Shown piece after piece: positions 43,602-56,220 of a DNA stretch of 64,000 nt; positions within the stretch are counted from its first letter, which is position 1; every line of letters starts with the position of its first letter. The position numbers were made by a program, and so were the translations under genes. The notes under the pieces are model-generated. The model searched no databases. It worked only from the letters and a program-made list of their open reading frames with translations, and was not told where the DNA came from. Origin of the DNA: Turnera subulata (lineage: Eukaryota; Streptophyta; Magnoliopsida; Malpighiales; Passifloraceae); the NCBI GenBank assembly GCA_028386065.3, contig JAKUCV010003070.1:31048-95047 (forward strand), written 5' to 3'.

Positions 43602-45648
43602 GTTGATGCCTGGCTATGTACTATGTTGATGGTCTTGGTGTCTTATTTGAGTATTGTTTAGCTTCTTCCTTCCTCTCCTGATCTTGAGGTGAGGTCGATG
43701 GAATTTAAGAGGATCATATGGTCTTCTCTTGGTTGGTTTCGATGGATGGTTTTAAAAGAAAGGAGGGAAGGGGAGGGACTTTGACAGCTTTCATTTGCTT
43801 TTCTGGTCTTTTCTGTGTTATGCCTCTTTAGTCTTTACCATCTGTTTGTTCATTTTTTCTAACTTCTTTTTGCTGTGCTTTGAAATGGGGTCACAAGTGA
43901 GCTTCTTTCTTTAATCTTTACTTTTTGTAATGGTTGCCATAATATATTTAAAAACGCTAGTAAAGGAACATATGAATAGAAAAGTTGAAGCCCACGAGCC
44001 TTGTTTCATGATCCAATCATACCCTCAACTAGCTAGTAACACTTTTTTTTTCTGTGAGGCCTTTGCCAGTTAGTATTACTCGTGCACTAGTTTTTCTAGT
44101 TTCCCCACATATATCAAAACAACCACCAAACCAACCATCCTTTTTAAAACCTGTTAAAAAAACTTTATATGCCATATTATGCCAAGCCTGATGAGAATAT
44201 ATTGCAGTTGATGAAAGTCCAGAGAGGGTATTAATTCATACAGGAACCAAAGACCACACACCGAAAGTTCCACAGGTGAAAAACGGATGCAAGTAAAGAG
44301 AGGATGCCATAATGAAGGGTGCAATGCACTTGAGAGCATGATGGCCCCCTCCAGCCACTACACCTTGCGTTAGGATTAGCCTTCTTTGCCTTTTTTTTTC
44401 CCCCCCTTGGGACCTTCCGCGAAGCATAGTCTACTATCTCCCTTGTCTATGATTTATAGTTATTGTTATCTTGATGACACGAAAGAGATTGTTTGTGGGA
44501 CTAATATCCATACCATACCAGATGTTTCTCAACTATGCTGCCATTTTTCTTTTCTCTTTCCTGAAAAAATGCACTAGTCTTCTCTTTCGTGTGTGATCAC
44601 TTGTTTTACTGGAAAATGGAAAACATTTAAAAACCATTCTACACTTTGATAATTTCTATAGTTTATCTGAGTTTTGAGTGTGCTGTGAGGCATATGTATT
44701 AAACAAAGATGATATCCGACGCACAGTGTTACTGCAAATGTCTCAAACATCCAGGCTGTAACCCATACTCCAAACAAGCCACTCTCTTTGGGGCATAACC
44801 AAAAGAGGAAGTAACAAAGGGAAGGAAATGAAGGAAATTCAATTTTATGTTAGCCTATACTTTCTCTTAGCTAGGCTAGACTTTTTTAGAAGAAGAATAT
44901 AAAAGCAAACGGGCCGAGCAAGCTAAGCCTCCTATAGTTGATCAGACACATGAACAGTTAGTTCATAGTATTGAGATATTGCATGTCCTATTCTTAAAAT
45001 TAATTAAATCTGGCCATCATTGAGAAATGGTAGGGTTGGAGGAGCAGATGGTAGGAGAGAATAAGGTGGGGAAGCTTAAAGTTCCTAACCCTTCCCTATC
45101 ATCAGTAGCGGCGTTTCTCCCATATTGCTGAGTTTATTAAATCCATAGCTAGCACCTATAGATGAGTATTTGTCAAAAAGGCAGTTTAGGTACACGGATG
45201 ATCTTTAAATAATTAGCCGGTTGTTAGGCTGAGCGGCCTCTTTAAGTTGAACTTCAACCAGTCACCCAATTTTGATGTCATTAACTATTTCATTTGCAAA
45301 TTTCAAATCAAGCAGTATTTCAGTGGACTTCTATGCCAAACTCTTATTTTGTGAATACTTCATCCTGTCTTCCGGTTTACTATAAAATTGCAGAACACTA
45401 ATCTGTGATGCATCGAAAGCTTGCACAATTAGGCATATGCCTACGTCTTCTGATGTTGATGAGTGAAACTTTATATCTATGCAAGATTACCTATGATAAA
45501 ATTTTTAAAAGAGTAAAGTGATTGAACTTTCTCATAAAGAATTTAAGCTTGTGGGACTTAACTAGGGAATCATTTGTCGAGTAGAAAGGTAGTTTGATCA
45601 TATCTCTTATGAGCTGATCTTAGTTCCTTGCAATTTTATGAACTAAAA
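43602..45648. other. Intergenic region, no gene seen
   Basis: Contains the presumed promoter of the 359-residue gene. No TATA box could be chosen with confidence and no repeat ends were seen. Confidence 0.4.
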
Positions 45649-45662
45649 GTATCGCGAGAGCA

Positions 45663-45756
45663 TTTCCCTTAGCCTTGAGTCAAGAGGACCCTGGTTCGAT
45701 CCAGGGTGGGGTGGGGTTTGGGTAGATTTAGGCATCGTTGTAATAAAAAAAAAAAA
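45663..45756 (+). mobile_element. 5'-truncated SINE
   Basis: About 94 bp ending in an A-run, flanked by a 14-bp duplication GTATCGCGAGAGCA (45649-45662 and 45757-45770). GGTTCGATCC is a tRNA-type B box. The A box is lost with the 5' end. The GAGAGGACCCTGGTTCGATCC-like core resembles Au-type plant SINEs, but the family is not certain. Confidence 0.8.
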
Positions 45757-45770
45757 GTATCGCGAGAGCA

Positions 45771-46625
45771 ATTAACGGTGGATTAGGTAAGAACCTAGGA
45801 TAGCCCCAAATAATGTAAAGCAACTCTAAAACAATGAAACGAGGAGCTAAAATTGATCAATCATTTTTATCTATATTCAAATGCATGCATCCGGATTCTT
45901 CTGATTAATTCCCACCTTTAACAGTTTGTAGATCTGCTGTATGTGATGAATAGCTCTATAACTGTGCAAATAACTGGTCATTCCAAAGTGTCTATAGCTT
46001 TCCCAGTTCGCTGGGTGATCACATTCAAAACAATTAATGCGAGCAGGTTGAAAAGGAACAGCATTAACAATTCAAAGTTGATGGTTGATGCTTATTAATT
46101 ATTCCCCAAAAAGAGAAAATGGGGAATGTACCTATTTCTGATGCTAATGGGAATTTATCTATTACTGGCGTTCCCTTTTTTCAATCAATCACAGCTTAGA
46201 TTCCCCCGACAGACTGCTAACGTTGAACTCACCATCAGTGCAGCCAAAATGATGATCAGATAATGGACTTTGAGATGAGAGTTGAACAAGGCGAGCCATG
46301 ACGTCCAACAATTTTTACCTAAAACTAGTTACAACTTTTCTGATGTTCGTAGTGGTCGAGGGGTTTCAAATTCACCACTCGCAGAAAATTTTCAACCTTC
46401 TAAGCATCTACAATCATTTTTTTAAAGACGACATGAGAGTGACCTCAGATCTTTTTTTTTTTTTCTTTACGCTTTCACGATATACTGCCTCTTCAAGTTC
46501 AAACCCAAAACCCGCTTATCCAGCCAATTGCCTTGGGTCGAGCCCAGGTTGTTGCCTAGGGGGTGAATACCCCACAGTCGAAAACTTTAGAATTCTTATT
46601 CTATATAGTATTAGTATTTAATAAT
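45771..46625. other. Intergenic region, no gene seen
   Basis: The 107-codon ORF at 46298-46621 has no domain. Nothing else is supported. Confidence 0.4.
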
Positions 46626-46633
46626 CACCAAAT

Positions 46634-47205
46634 TAGACCTGGCAATCCGTGTTGTCGTGTCGGGTTGAACAGGTAAACGAGTTCCGATTATTCAACCCGA
46701 CCCAACTCATTTAATAATCGTGTCGTGTCCAATCCGTTTATTATCATGTCGGGTTCGAGTTGGCCCGCGAGTTACCTATTAAATCTAACAAGCCTAAAAA
46801 TCAGCTTAAAATTTTTCTTTTTTGCACAAGTTGTTGTATTTTTTAGCAAATACCATATAATTAGATTTTTCTGATATACTAAATTAAATTATAAATTATA
46901 GAATCATAATGTAATGATATTTTAAAGCATTTATAAAAATATTTTTGGATAATTTTAGTAATTTTGACCTTAAATGTTAAATAAGTCTTGTATTAAATCA
47001 GTAAAATATCTATATTCTAAATATAATCGGGTCATAAATAGGTACCTATCGGGTTGTGGTGTCAACCCGCGACCTGACCTGCTAATTTTCGTATCGTGGG
47101 CCGACCCATTTAATTAAACGGGTTGAAAATCTCTGACATACACCTGCTAATTTCGTGTCGGGTTCTTGTCGGGTTGTCGTGTCAATACCTGTTTTGCCAG
47201 GTCTA
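46634..47205. mobile_element. hAT-type MITE, copy 1
   Basis: It starts TAGACCTGGCAA and ends TTGCCAGGTCTA, a perfect 12-bp inverted repeat, with the 8-bp duplication CACCAAAT on both sides (46626-46633 and 47206-47213), the hAT signature. The body (572 bp) is rich in GTCGGGTTG and AACCCGAC motifs. No coding capacity. A relative lies at 56353-56909. Confidence 0.95.
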
Positions 47206-47213
47206 CACCAAAT

Positions 47214-49164
47214 AGCCTAAATAAAAAACATAATTTAGGATAGATCATTTCTGATTATAATTCGGGTTTAGATTGAACTTGAATTTTTTAAAATATTTAT
47301 TCCCAAATTCCCAATTAATTCTGTAAATTGATGTCCTTCTATCTTACATGTATGTGATGACTTATGGTGTGCAAATATTAGTTTTTGTATTTCTTTTGTA
47401 TTTAATTACGAGTGTATGCATATGTCGCGAGACAATGATGTACGAATTTGTAATTGAATGTTGTTTGTTATTTGTGGGATTTATCAGTTATGGGCTACAG
47501 TTGATTGGATTAACGATCAAGTTTAAGGAATTTTAAGGAGGATTATGGAATTAGATTGGATAATTGGCGACAAACTATCAGAATCTTGATAAAGAAAGCA
47601 ATGAACAGTTGCATAAAGAAGATATCTAAAGGGCGGATGTAATTTACCCGTGTAATTATTAGGTATGATTTACGCCTTTTCTTTTTAGTTTTACTTTTAC
47701 CTCCTCCAACTTGTTTCTCCTGAAGTTGTTTGAACACTTTTTACCGCGTGGTTTGTCGTTTACTAGGAAACCTTTTGCAAGGAGGAAACAGACCACTCAC
47801 CACCCACAAACTTTCTTCTCCTTTTTCTTCTTTTGTTTGATGTAAAATAACGGCCACAACCCTTATATATTATTTACACAGCTACACCAATTCGGGGAGA
47901 AATAGAGCCTCATTGCGTCTGTAAAAAGTAAATAAGGAACATCATAAGGATCAGGAAGCGCAACTACCCCGTCAAGGCAAGTAATCCACAATCTAACGAC
48001 CATAATATAGTAATAGTTCCGCTCTAATTTTTTACCTAGATTAATTCAGTATGCAGGGTTATGAATCGATAAGAAAAATTAAATCTATCAATATAAGAAG
48101 TCTCCGTAAGAAAAAAAAAAAAACTTGTATTCACAAAAGTATTATTGTGATAAAAAAAAAAAAAACCTGAGGAAGAAAATGCAACTTATACATGGTTGTT
48201 CGGGTCATCTATATAGTTCGTTTTGGACCCACCCTAGGGATTGGGGCGTGATCCATGGGCTTCTCCACCATAGGATGATGATGGGAAAAATTATTAATCT
48301 GTGGAGACGGAGATATGGAGAATTTTCTATCGGAGGCTAATTTGGGAATATGGATAGGAATCACATTATCCTATCCGTACAGACCCGTAAAAAAGTGACG
48401 ATTTTGCCCTTACAATTAGCAATACTTGCATACTTAAACTTTTACTGTTTTGGTCATTTTGAATTAATATAAAATAAAAAAGACAAAAGATTACTAGTTA
48501 CATTTAGTATTTTGGTTTTGGTTGTATTTTGAATTTTTTTTTTTTGTCGAAGGTTGTATTTTGAAATTTTGGATGAATCTTTAAATTTAAGACATACTTT
48601 ACACATACTTGTATTGGACTTTGAATGAAAAAAATAAAACTTTTTAATAAGAACAAGTAAATATTTAAAGTAAATAATTTAAATGTAGAGACCGGAGGGA
48701 TCCGTGAGGAGTGTGGAGAAGGGTGGTGACCAAATCCTCCGTTGTAGGGGATAGGAATAGGGATAGAGAGCATTTTAGGCTGTGAGAATGTGGCAAGGAT
48801 TCCTCAACCTGCAAGATGCCTTGTTGTCATCTCTAACCCATCTCTAAAAGCACTCTCAATCTTATCCATTAGGATTCAACTTCTAATTCTTTGGAACCCA
48901 ATTTAAAAGAGATGCCTCTATAATCTCTTGTAATGTTAAGCCATCTATATAGTATTTAACTCAATAGAATAAAAGAAATTAATTTCCTTTTACCGAGAGT
49001 CCGTCGTCATAGTCCATAACGTTTTTGTTGGTGCTGGAAATAAATTTGTTGGAATAGAAGCCTTCGCATAAGTAGTTTTATACCCGAATTCGCACCTTAT
49101 TCTCTTCATAAACATAAATTAACTAGATCACTTATCAGTTTTGATTCATCAAATCAGTGAGGGT
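47214..49164. other. Intergenic region, no gene seen
   Basis: AT-rich and without recognisable features. The 62-codon ORF at 47348-47536 is hydrophobic but resembles no known family. Confidence 0.4.
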
Positions 49165-49560
49165 ACCATGATTGATGGTACTAGTTAGGACTCATGCTAA
49201 CTCTGTGTTAGCAGCCGAAGCAATGGCTGTTACGGAGGTAGTCAAGCTAGCTATTACTAGAGGATAGACTTCAGTATTCGTGGAGACTGACTAGCTCTTG
49301 GTTTGGAAGGCATTAGTGGAGGAGAATGTGATATGTTGGGAGATGAACACTATCATACTAGAGATCAAACTTTTGGTTTCAAGAGTAGAGGAATACTCCT
49401 TTCGGAAGATTCATAGAACAGCAAGCCTGGCAGCAGACCAAGAATATGAATACATTGTTATGTAACACAGCGTGGGTTGTAAACCAACCACCTGCTCAGC
49501 ATATTATGTAACGATGCTGCTTAGTTATAATGATATGAGATGATTTGTTATGACAAAAAA
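49165..49560 (+). pseudogene. LINE RNase H tail fragment
   Basis: LAAEAMAVTEVVKLAITRG, then TSVFVETD, match the second and third catalytic regions of LINE RNase H. Stops interrupt it and it ends in a short A-rich tail. Confidence 0.6.
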
Positions 49561-49879
49561 AATAAATCATTGTGGCCGACTGTATGGATTCTTCACCATT
49601 ATTTCGGAATGTTTAATCGTTGGATTGGATTTGGCTTGGCATTTCGCAGATTGCCAACTCCATTGACTCCATTGCCAGTTTCTTCCTTCCTTGATTGATG
49701 AAATTGGGCCGTACCATCTTATCCTCTGTGATGTTACAGTGCAGCTTACCATATTCGATTGGGCTGATGTGAACATTTCATGTCACGTCGGCTCAGTAAC
49801 GAAAAGGGCATGTAGTTGAAAAGCATTTGGAGGGAGCATAGTCTCTTTTCCTTGTAATTAATATAAGCTTTTCGCCAAG

Positions 49880-50210
49880 TCATAGTTGAAACTGATGCGA
49901 AGGAGATTGTTACTATGCTCTCCCAAATGTCTACTAGATCCAGGCGGCATGCTGCACTTGTTCATTCCCTTCAGCAGTTGCTTCTCCGAAATTGGCAGGT
50001 CAAATTGCAGCACACATTTAGGGAAGCTAACCAGAGTGCTGACTGGTTAGCAAAGTTAGCTTTTATGCAACCTATAGGTGTTATACGATGATTAACCCCC
50101 TCCGGGGTGTGTGGATGTATTGCTTCAGGATGTATCTGGGACTTTTGTTCCTAGACTAGTTATTTCCAAATATGATTCTCCATCATTCAGATAAAAAAAA
50201 AAAATATAAG
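49880..50210 (+). pseudogene. Second LINE RNase H tail with poly(A)
   Basis: VETDAKEIVTMLSQMSTRSR, then NWQVKLQHTFREANQSADWL and AKLAFM, followed by a short 3' UTR and an A-run at about 50194. A typical 5'-truncated LINE insertion. Confidence 0.7.
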
Positions 50211-50516
50211 CTTCGCCTATCCCTCCTATTCTTATAATGAAACCAACCTCTATCTATATTGGATAAGAACCGAAAGAATGCCGCCATGCCAGTTTAGGGT
50301 AGTGAGGGGCTCCCACAAAATAAGACATTTTAGTTGATTGACTTAAAATCCAATGAAAATAGGGAACAAAGGCATTTTAGTTGATTGATTTAAAATCCAA
50401 TGAAAATAGGGAAGAGAAGAATTGCAAAGTTTGCAAACAGTTTTAAAAGCTACCCATCCTCAACAAACCTCCTCCAGACCACACACTGTTCATTTGTTCT
50501 ACTTAAGACCCAAAAT

Positions 50517-52306
50517 AGGTTTTTGGGTTTTATGGGCCCCCATGTTTAGTGGTTTGGCCAATTATATACCCCGACTTTTTTTTTGGCCGGGCAGGTACCC
50601 CGACTTTGTATGGGCAGGCCAAACGTGATCCCCCGGTCAGGTACTTGCAGACATGGAGGGCTGCCCGGATTTGAGGTTTGGGAGGTGCTCTAATACGAGG
50701 TCGTCTCGTGCCAAAACGACGTCGTTTTCTCGTGTTGAGTGGACACGTCAGATCCATGTGTCCCTATGGGCCACACATGTTACCAACCCGGGTTCTTGAC
50801 CCAACCGTACTAAAAACCCACTCGCAATTGGCTAGAATATTTTTTTAAAAAAAGACCTACTATTTGTTAATAATAATATTACTACATTATTTATTAAAGA
50901 AATTCGATGGGTCAATTTTCTTTTAACTTTAACTTTATCAATTTCCTTATTTTTCCTTATTTATATCTGTCCACCATTAATTTCATGATTACACACAATA
51001 GAGAAAAACGTTACCAAATGGGGCATCTTAATTTGGATTTGATACGGAAATCCCAGATGGATAGCAATTCAATATTTCACCAAATGGACAAAAAAACATG
51101 TGAAAAAACTTATTTCTTCTTCTTTTTTCTATTATCTTCTTCTTTCTTTTACTTTTCAATCAAAATCAAAATCAACCACAATTTAGGCCCTGCAGTCTCG
51201 CTCCCTTCCCTCTTCGTCTTCTCCCTCTTCCTCCACCTCCACCACCACGACTACCACTCCTCCTCCCACAACTTATAAATCCTCCAACAGATTCACCTCT
51301 CCGAACCTGTAACCGCCACGTCCACCAAGCCAACCCCGAGTGCGGTGCTGTTGGGGTTGTTGATTGGATCTGAGGAGGCGATGAGATTGGTGGTGATGGT
51401 GGTTAAAGAAGGCGGCGCCACTCGTTGAAGCTGAGGGATAGGTTGTCCAGGGCGGGCGTCACAAATCGTGTTCTTTATTTTTTTTTTATGGCGATGCTTT
51501 TGTAATAGATTGTAATTGTGTTGTAGTTTGGATAGCCAATAATTGGATCTATAACTGAAGTTTGATGGGTTTGGATTTTGTGTTTTGGGATGGGAAAAAA
51601 GGTGATTGCGGTGGTTTGCACAAAGGGTGGTGTTTGGTGGTGGTGGGTTTGGTGAATTGATAATTTCGTTAAAAAAAAAATAATGGTGTGAGATTATCTG
51701 TTTGGGTATAAGAACAAGCCTTCTCATTGGACCTTTAAAAGAAATTTGATGGGTTTGAATTTTGTATTAGGGATGGGAAGGAAGGTGGTGAAGATGGTGG
51801 TTTCTGGTGGTGGTGGGGGTTTGTTGCATATGATAGTTTTGAAAAAAAAAGGCTTGACAGTAATAACAAGCCTTTTCAATTATCAATATCATTTTCTTTC
51901 TTTAAAATTGCATCCAACGAAATCTTAATTTTGTATTTTTTTTAGGGCAATCTTAATTTTATATCTTGCTCAAAGTTAAAAAAAATTATTTAATTTAAAA
52001 TTCAAACCGGGTTAGGGTCAAGTTTTGTTTTGGTATTCACTGGGTCCCGGATCGGTTACATACACATGGATCTGACGTGTCCACCCAAGCCTCCAAAACG
52101 ACGTCGTTTTGGCACAAGACGACGTCGTATTAGAGCACCTCCCAGACCTCAAATCCGGGCAGCTCTCCACGTCAGCAGGTACCTGACCGGAGGATCACGT
52201 TTGGTCTGCCCATGCAAAGTCGGAATACCTGCCCGGCCAAAAAAAAAGTCGGGGTATATAATTGGCCAAACCCCTAAACATGGAGGCCCAAAAAACCCAA
52301 AAACCC
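50517..52306. mobile_element. Mutator-like element copy B, 1,790 bp
   Basis: Inverted ends AGGTTTTTGGGTTTTATGGG and CCCAAAAAACCCAAAAACCC, with the 9-bp duplication ACCCAAAAT on both sides (50508-50516 and 52307-52315). The TIRs are about 250-300 bp and contain GGCCGGGCAGGTACCCCGA, CATGGGCAGGCCAAACGTGA-like and AAAACGACGTCGTTTT segments. The GC-rich patch at 51290-51460 could be captured host DNA but I recognise no protein. No transposase. Confidence 0.9.
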
Positions 52307-52315
52307 ACCCAAAAT

Positions 52316-54540
52316 CACCATTCAGGATTTGATTCCTTCCGTGGTGAATGGCTAAGAAAACTCCTCTATCAATCCACTTTAATAGTAACGCTATTTTCAT
52401 CTCAATATCCCACAAACAGAAAAAGAAAAAAAAGCTAGGCACTTATCACCAAGTTCTTGAGTTTTTTTTTTTAAAAAAAAGGAAGAAAAAATCACCAGGA
52501 CTTTTAAAAGCCTGAGAAATCAATAAGTAGTGTTGCCATTTCTCTTAGAAATTAAAGCTTTTGCATTGAACCCAGATGATGAAATTATCCAAACAGTGAG
52601 CCGTTACTCTACAACCCTCACTGACAAAGTTTCCAAAGTAGTGGATTAGTATACTGTAATGGTTAGTTGACCTTAAGCTAAGCAGGGTGAGAATAACCTG
52701 TTCGTCATTTGTTACTGTCTTTCCAAATGGTCAACCGTTTAAAACCCGAAAACGAAGATTTGACCGTGAAACAAGATATCTTAAAGATTAATAATCACAG
52801 TAAAATTTTCTTGCCATACTCGGATTCTGAACAGAACTGCTCAAATTGGACAATCGATCTGCATTAGAATACTGCTGGACTTTAACATCATCTCGGAAAG
52901 CCTAGCCAACAAAAATGTGTGTGTAATGAGAGATAAGTAAGGTCATGAGTCATGAGGAGTTTATTGATGAGCTAACATTCTAACTTCCCATTTATTCTTT
53001 CTTCAAAGGTAATCAGAGCGTTAACGGTTTCGTATCAATTTATCAAAAGTTTATAAATAAAGCATTTTGATAGAGACAAGTTACCAGATATCATAATAAG
53101 GTAGAGACAAGTTACCAGATATCATAATAAGGTATCACCTTATTCCTTATATGGGACGGAAGCAGCTAGCCCTGGCACAAGACGTGGTTCATGATCCACA
53201 GTAAATATATATAGGCATTACACAGATATTATCTTCAGCAATTCCATGCCAAATGACTTCTCATTCCCCCCAATCGGATCCACTAGTGAATTAATCTAAG
53301 TGGCGGCAGAAACGATTTCCCACCCAAAAAAGAAAATTAAAATATGAGTGTTTCTTTCACTTGGATCTGGGGTTGCAGCTTTTACAAGACCAAAAGTTCT
53401 TGTTCCTAACTATGCCTTTGCCCTCTGCAAGTACCATCGGTAACAAGTCATCTGCTTCAAGTGTGCTTGATATCTATATTACAGGGGATTGAGGAGGCTT
53501 AAACTTTACCCAGTTGGCCATTCCTTCTCCTAAAAGTTCAGATAACTTCAAATTTTTTATCTACGGACAGCGGACTGGATACATACATACCGGTCGGTCT
53601 CGGTCCATTAAAATCATAACATGGCGAAGTCCTAGATGGCAAAAGCTGCGAAACACTACTTGGATAGGTATGTTCACGCCAAGTCCCAAAATTTGTGCAA
53701 TCTTTAGATTAAGACGCCCTGGAGTAATTGATGTCAATTGACACCTTCAACTCCTTTTAGATGAAAATTTGCACGACACGGTATGGAAACTCAAAAGGCG
53801 ATGCCAGCCCCATATGTATATATTTGCCAGGACACCCACCACAGCCCAACAAACGAAACGTTATGATTTTAACTTTTACACATTTTTCGTCCAATGTGTG
53901 CGTACGTAGCTACATGTATTTTGCGCGTCTTTGAACTGCAAATCAATTTTCCCTCCACTTCACCAAAACCAACCACTTACCACTTGTTACTGGATTAGTT
54001 CAACAATCTGCTGTTGAAGTTCAACTTCAGGGCAAATCTAGTAACATTAGATCATCTATTAGGGCGCATAGAAGGTACAAGTTATTTACACCTGCAGATG
54101 CAATCCCGTTCAACTAAGGGTTGCTCTCATGCCTAAAAAGTAAAAACTTGCTATTCTCTATTATCAATAGACACCTAGAAACCCACCGCTAATGCAATTT
54201 TGCAATTTCGCTACTTAACAATCCTCCTCCCTATCTGGTTCAATACAATGTTAGTACGCCATCAAATAAAGCAAAAAACAATGGGAAAGAATTAGAGAAC
54301 CAGAAGCAGAATGCCATTAGCAAAATGCACTGGAACTTAATTAGTAACATCCAATTAGTCAAAAACTACAACACACCACACCGAGACCAAACAAACAACA
54401 TGACACATATAGATAATGATCTTTAACAGTTTAAGATGGATTAGAAGACAGCTTATTATTTGTCTCGAAACATAAACACAGATCATACATACATATATAC
54501 AAGTAGTGTGTAAGTAAAATATAGCTACACTGAGAGAAGA
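52316..54540. other. Intergenic region with a short tandem duplication
   Basis: A 33-bp unit (AGAGACAAGTTACCAGATAT onward) is duplicated at about 53070-53135. A 45-bp duplication of similar style lies upstream at about 50327-50410. No gene was seen. Confidence 0.5.
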
Positions 54541-54550
54541 ACAGAGGAGA

Positions 54551-55507
54551 TCAAAAGGAGTTCATCTCCAGCAAATAACTCTTACTCTTGAGCAGAACTC
54601 TGACCGCCTCCCCGTAAACCCCGTCCCCGAACGCCCCCAACGCCAGTTCACCATCCTCCGCCTCCCCGCCACTCCCGCCTCCGTCCTTGCCGCAAGGCCT
54701 GACCACCACCAGCGTGGCCCCCTCCACCCACTCGCCGCCCCTCAACTCCACCCTCCGCTCGTGCCGCATCCTCATCCTCACACTCGGCACCACCGTCCTC
54801 CGGCTAACCTCCTCCACCTCCCACTCCCCGCGCCCCCGCGCCTGCTGCTCCCTGCACTCCCGCAACCCCTCCCGCTCCATCACCACCGTCCCTTCCCCTT
54901 CCCGGTCCCCCAGGACGAGGCGCTCCATCTCCACGTGATCCCTCACGACGTCGTTCAACAGGTAATGCCTCGCCGAGGCCGCGATCAGGGCGCTTATGGT
55001 CCACACCACCCGCGTCTTGAGGCCACCCGTGAAATCCGCGCTCTCCGCTTCGGCGGCGCCGGGGCGGCGGAAGGCGAGGATGACGCAGCTCTTGAGGGAC
55101 CTGCCGAACTCCGCCCTCCACTTGATGACGGCGCCGTTGTCGAGGTTGAGGTCTCCTGCGGGGAGCTCGATGCGGAGGTGGCGGATCCGGTCGAAGCGGG
55201 AGAGGATTCGGGCGGGGGATTGGGAGTTGGAGGGGTGCTTGGGGCGGTCGGGGGCGGGCTTGGGGTCCAGCTTGAAGAGGTCCTGGAAGGATTTGAGGAA
55301 GGACTTGAGTAGGGAGAAGAGGAGGGAATCCGAGTCCGACTCGGGCGAGATGACGCAGTCCACCCGGAGGAGCAGCGACTCCGCCTGCGGGACCAGCGAG
55401 TTGAACCGTCTCGAGACGGATCGGCAACGGATCAGCGTCTTGATGTCGGAGACGGAGTTGAAGATCTGGAGGATCAGGGAATCCGGGAGCCGATCAAACC
55501 CGTCCAT
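54551..55507 (-). CDS. AUF-like F-box protein
   Basis: Intronless. From the ATG at 55507 the protein is 318 residues; the frame stays open 22 codons further up (ATG at 55573, MFLLRRSM...), but the lower start fits the family. The F-box (MDGFDRLPDSLILQIFNSVS, then TLIRCRSVSRRFNSLVPQAE) covers residues 1-50 and would bind an SKP1-like subunit of an SCF E3 ubiquitin ligase. The rest, including RIRHLRIELPAGDLNLDNGA, RSLKSCVILAFRRPG and RHYLLNDVVRDHVEMERLVL, matches plant AUF1/AUF2-type F-box proteins, which lack LRR or Kelch repeats. Arabidopsis AUF1 is linked to auxin response. The C-terminus is GC-rich and Gly/Glu-rich. The substrate is unknown. Confidence 0.9.
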   Translation of the reverse strand: MDGFDRLPDSLILQIFNSVSDIKTLIRCRSVSRRFNSLVPQAESLLLRVDCVISPESDSDSLLFSLLKSFLKSFQDLFKLDPKPAPDRPKHPSNSQSPARILSRFDRIRHLRIELPAGDLNLDNGAVIKWRAEFGRSLKSCVILAFRRPGAAEAESADFTGGLKTRVVWTISALIAASARHYLLNDVVRDHVEMERLVLGDREGEGTVVMEREGLRECREQQARGRGEWEVEEVSRRTVVPSVRMRMRHERRVELRGGEWVEGATLVVVRPCGKDGGGSGGEAEDGELALGAFGDGVYGEAVRVLLKSKSYLLEMNSF

Positions 55508-55599
55508 TTCTTCTCCTTCTTCTTCTTCTTCATGATGGACCATGATCTTCATCGATCGTCGTAGTAAAAACAAAAATATGAATGTCGAGGGATTTTTCT

Positions 55600-56208
55600 T
55601 TATGTTAAATCTTATCCTCTCTTTTAACTTTTTTCGCTTTTTCTAAATGAAGCTTCTCCCCCTTTATTTTGGTTAAAAAGGGAAATGAGGAGAGGGAGCA
55701 TATAAAGGGGAGAGAGAAGAAGTGGGTGGTGGAGGAGAAGAAGGGAGGAGGAAGATTAAAGAAAAAGGGCCATGCGTTTAGGATGTGATGTTTTTGACCG
55801 TTGACCTGGAAAACTGTGTGTTTTTCCATACTACTACTAGTATTATTAAAACTTACAGCCAGTTCCGGACAGCTGTTCTTTGCTTATTTGTTTAGTTTAG
55901 CTTAGTTTAGTTTAGTTATAGTTTTTTTTTTTCTTTTCCACTTTTTGTCTTAAACTTCTCCTTCTCAATAAACGTGTTTTGCTGCATGGACTTTCTTTTT
56001 TTTAAAAAAAAAAAAAGCTACATGGATTTTTATTAAGGTGTAGATATCCACTTCTTGATTTTATTGGGTTTCTATATTTGGTTTCTTGGGTGTTTTCCGA
56101 TACGATTCTTATTTGTTTGTATTCTTGTAAGAAATGGTAGTGTGGATTCTCGTTAGTTATCATATGCAATATTAATGTTTCATCCAAAATGTTTAAGTGT
56201 GGCCCCAA
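55600..56208. other. Upstream region of the F-box gene
   Basis: Contains pyrimidine/purine-rich runs and a TATAAAGG at about 55699 on the plus strand. On the minus strand, the direction of the gene, no convincing TATA box is seen. Confidence 0.4.
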
Positions 56209-56220
56209 AAATATATCTTT

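Noticed and set aside
45690..45712. tRNA gene suggested by the GGTTCGATCC box
   Set aside because: There is no cloverleaf or A box. The box lies in a 5'-truncated SINE with an A-tail and a 14-bp duplication.
54761..55535. Long open frames on both strands within the F-box gene
   Set aside because: Shadows of the GC-rich coding sequence. Only the 54551-55507 minus frame has the F-box and family similarity.
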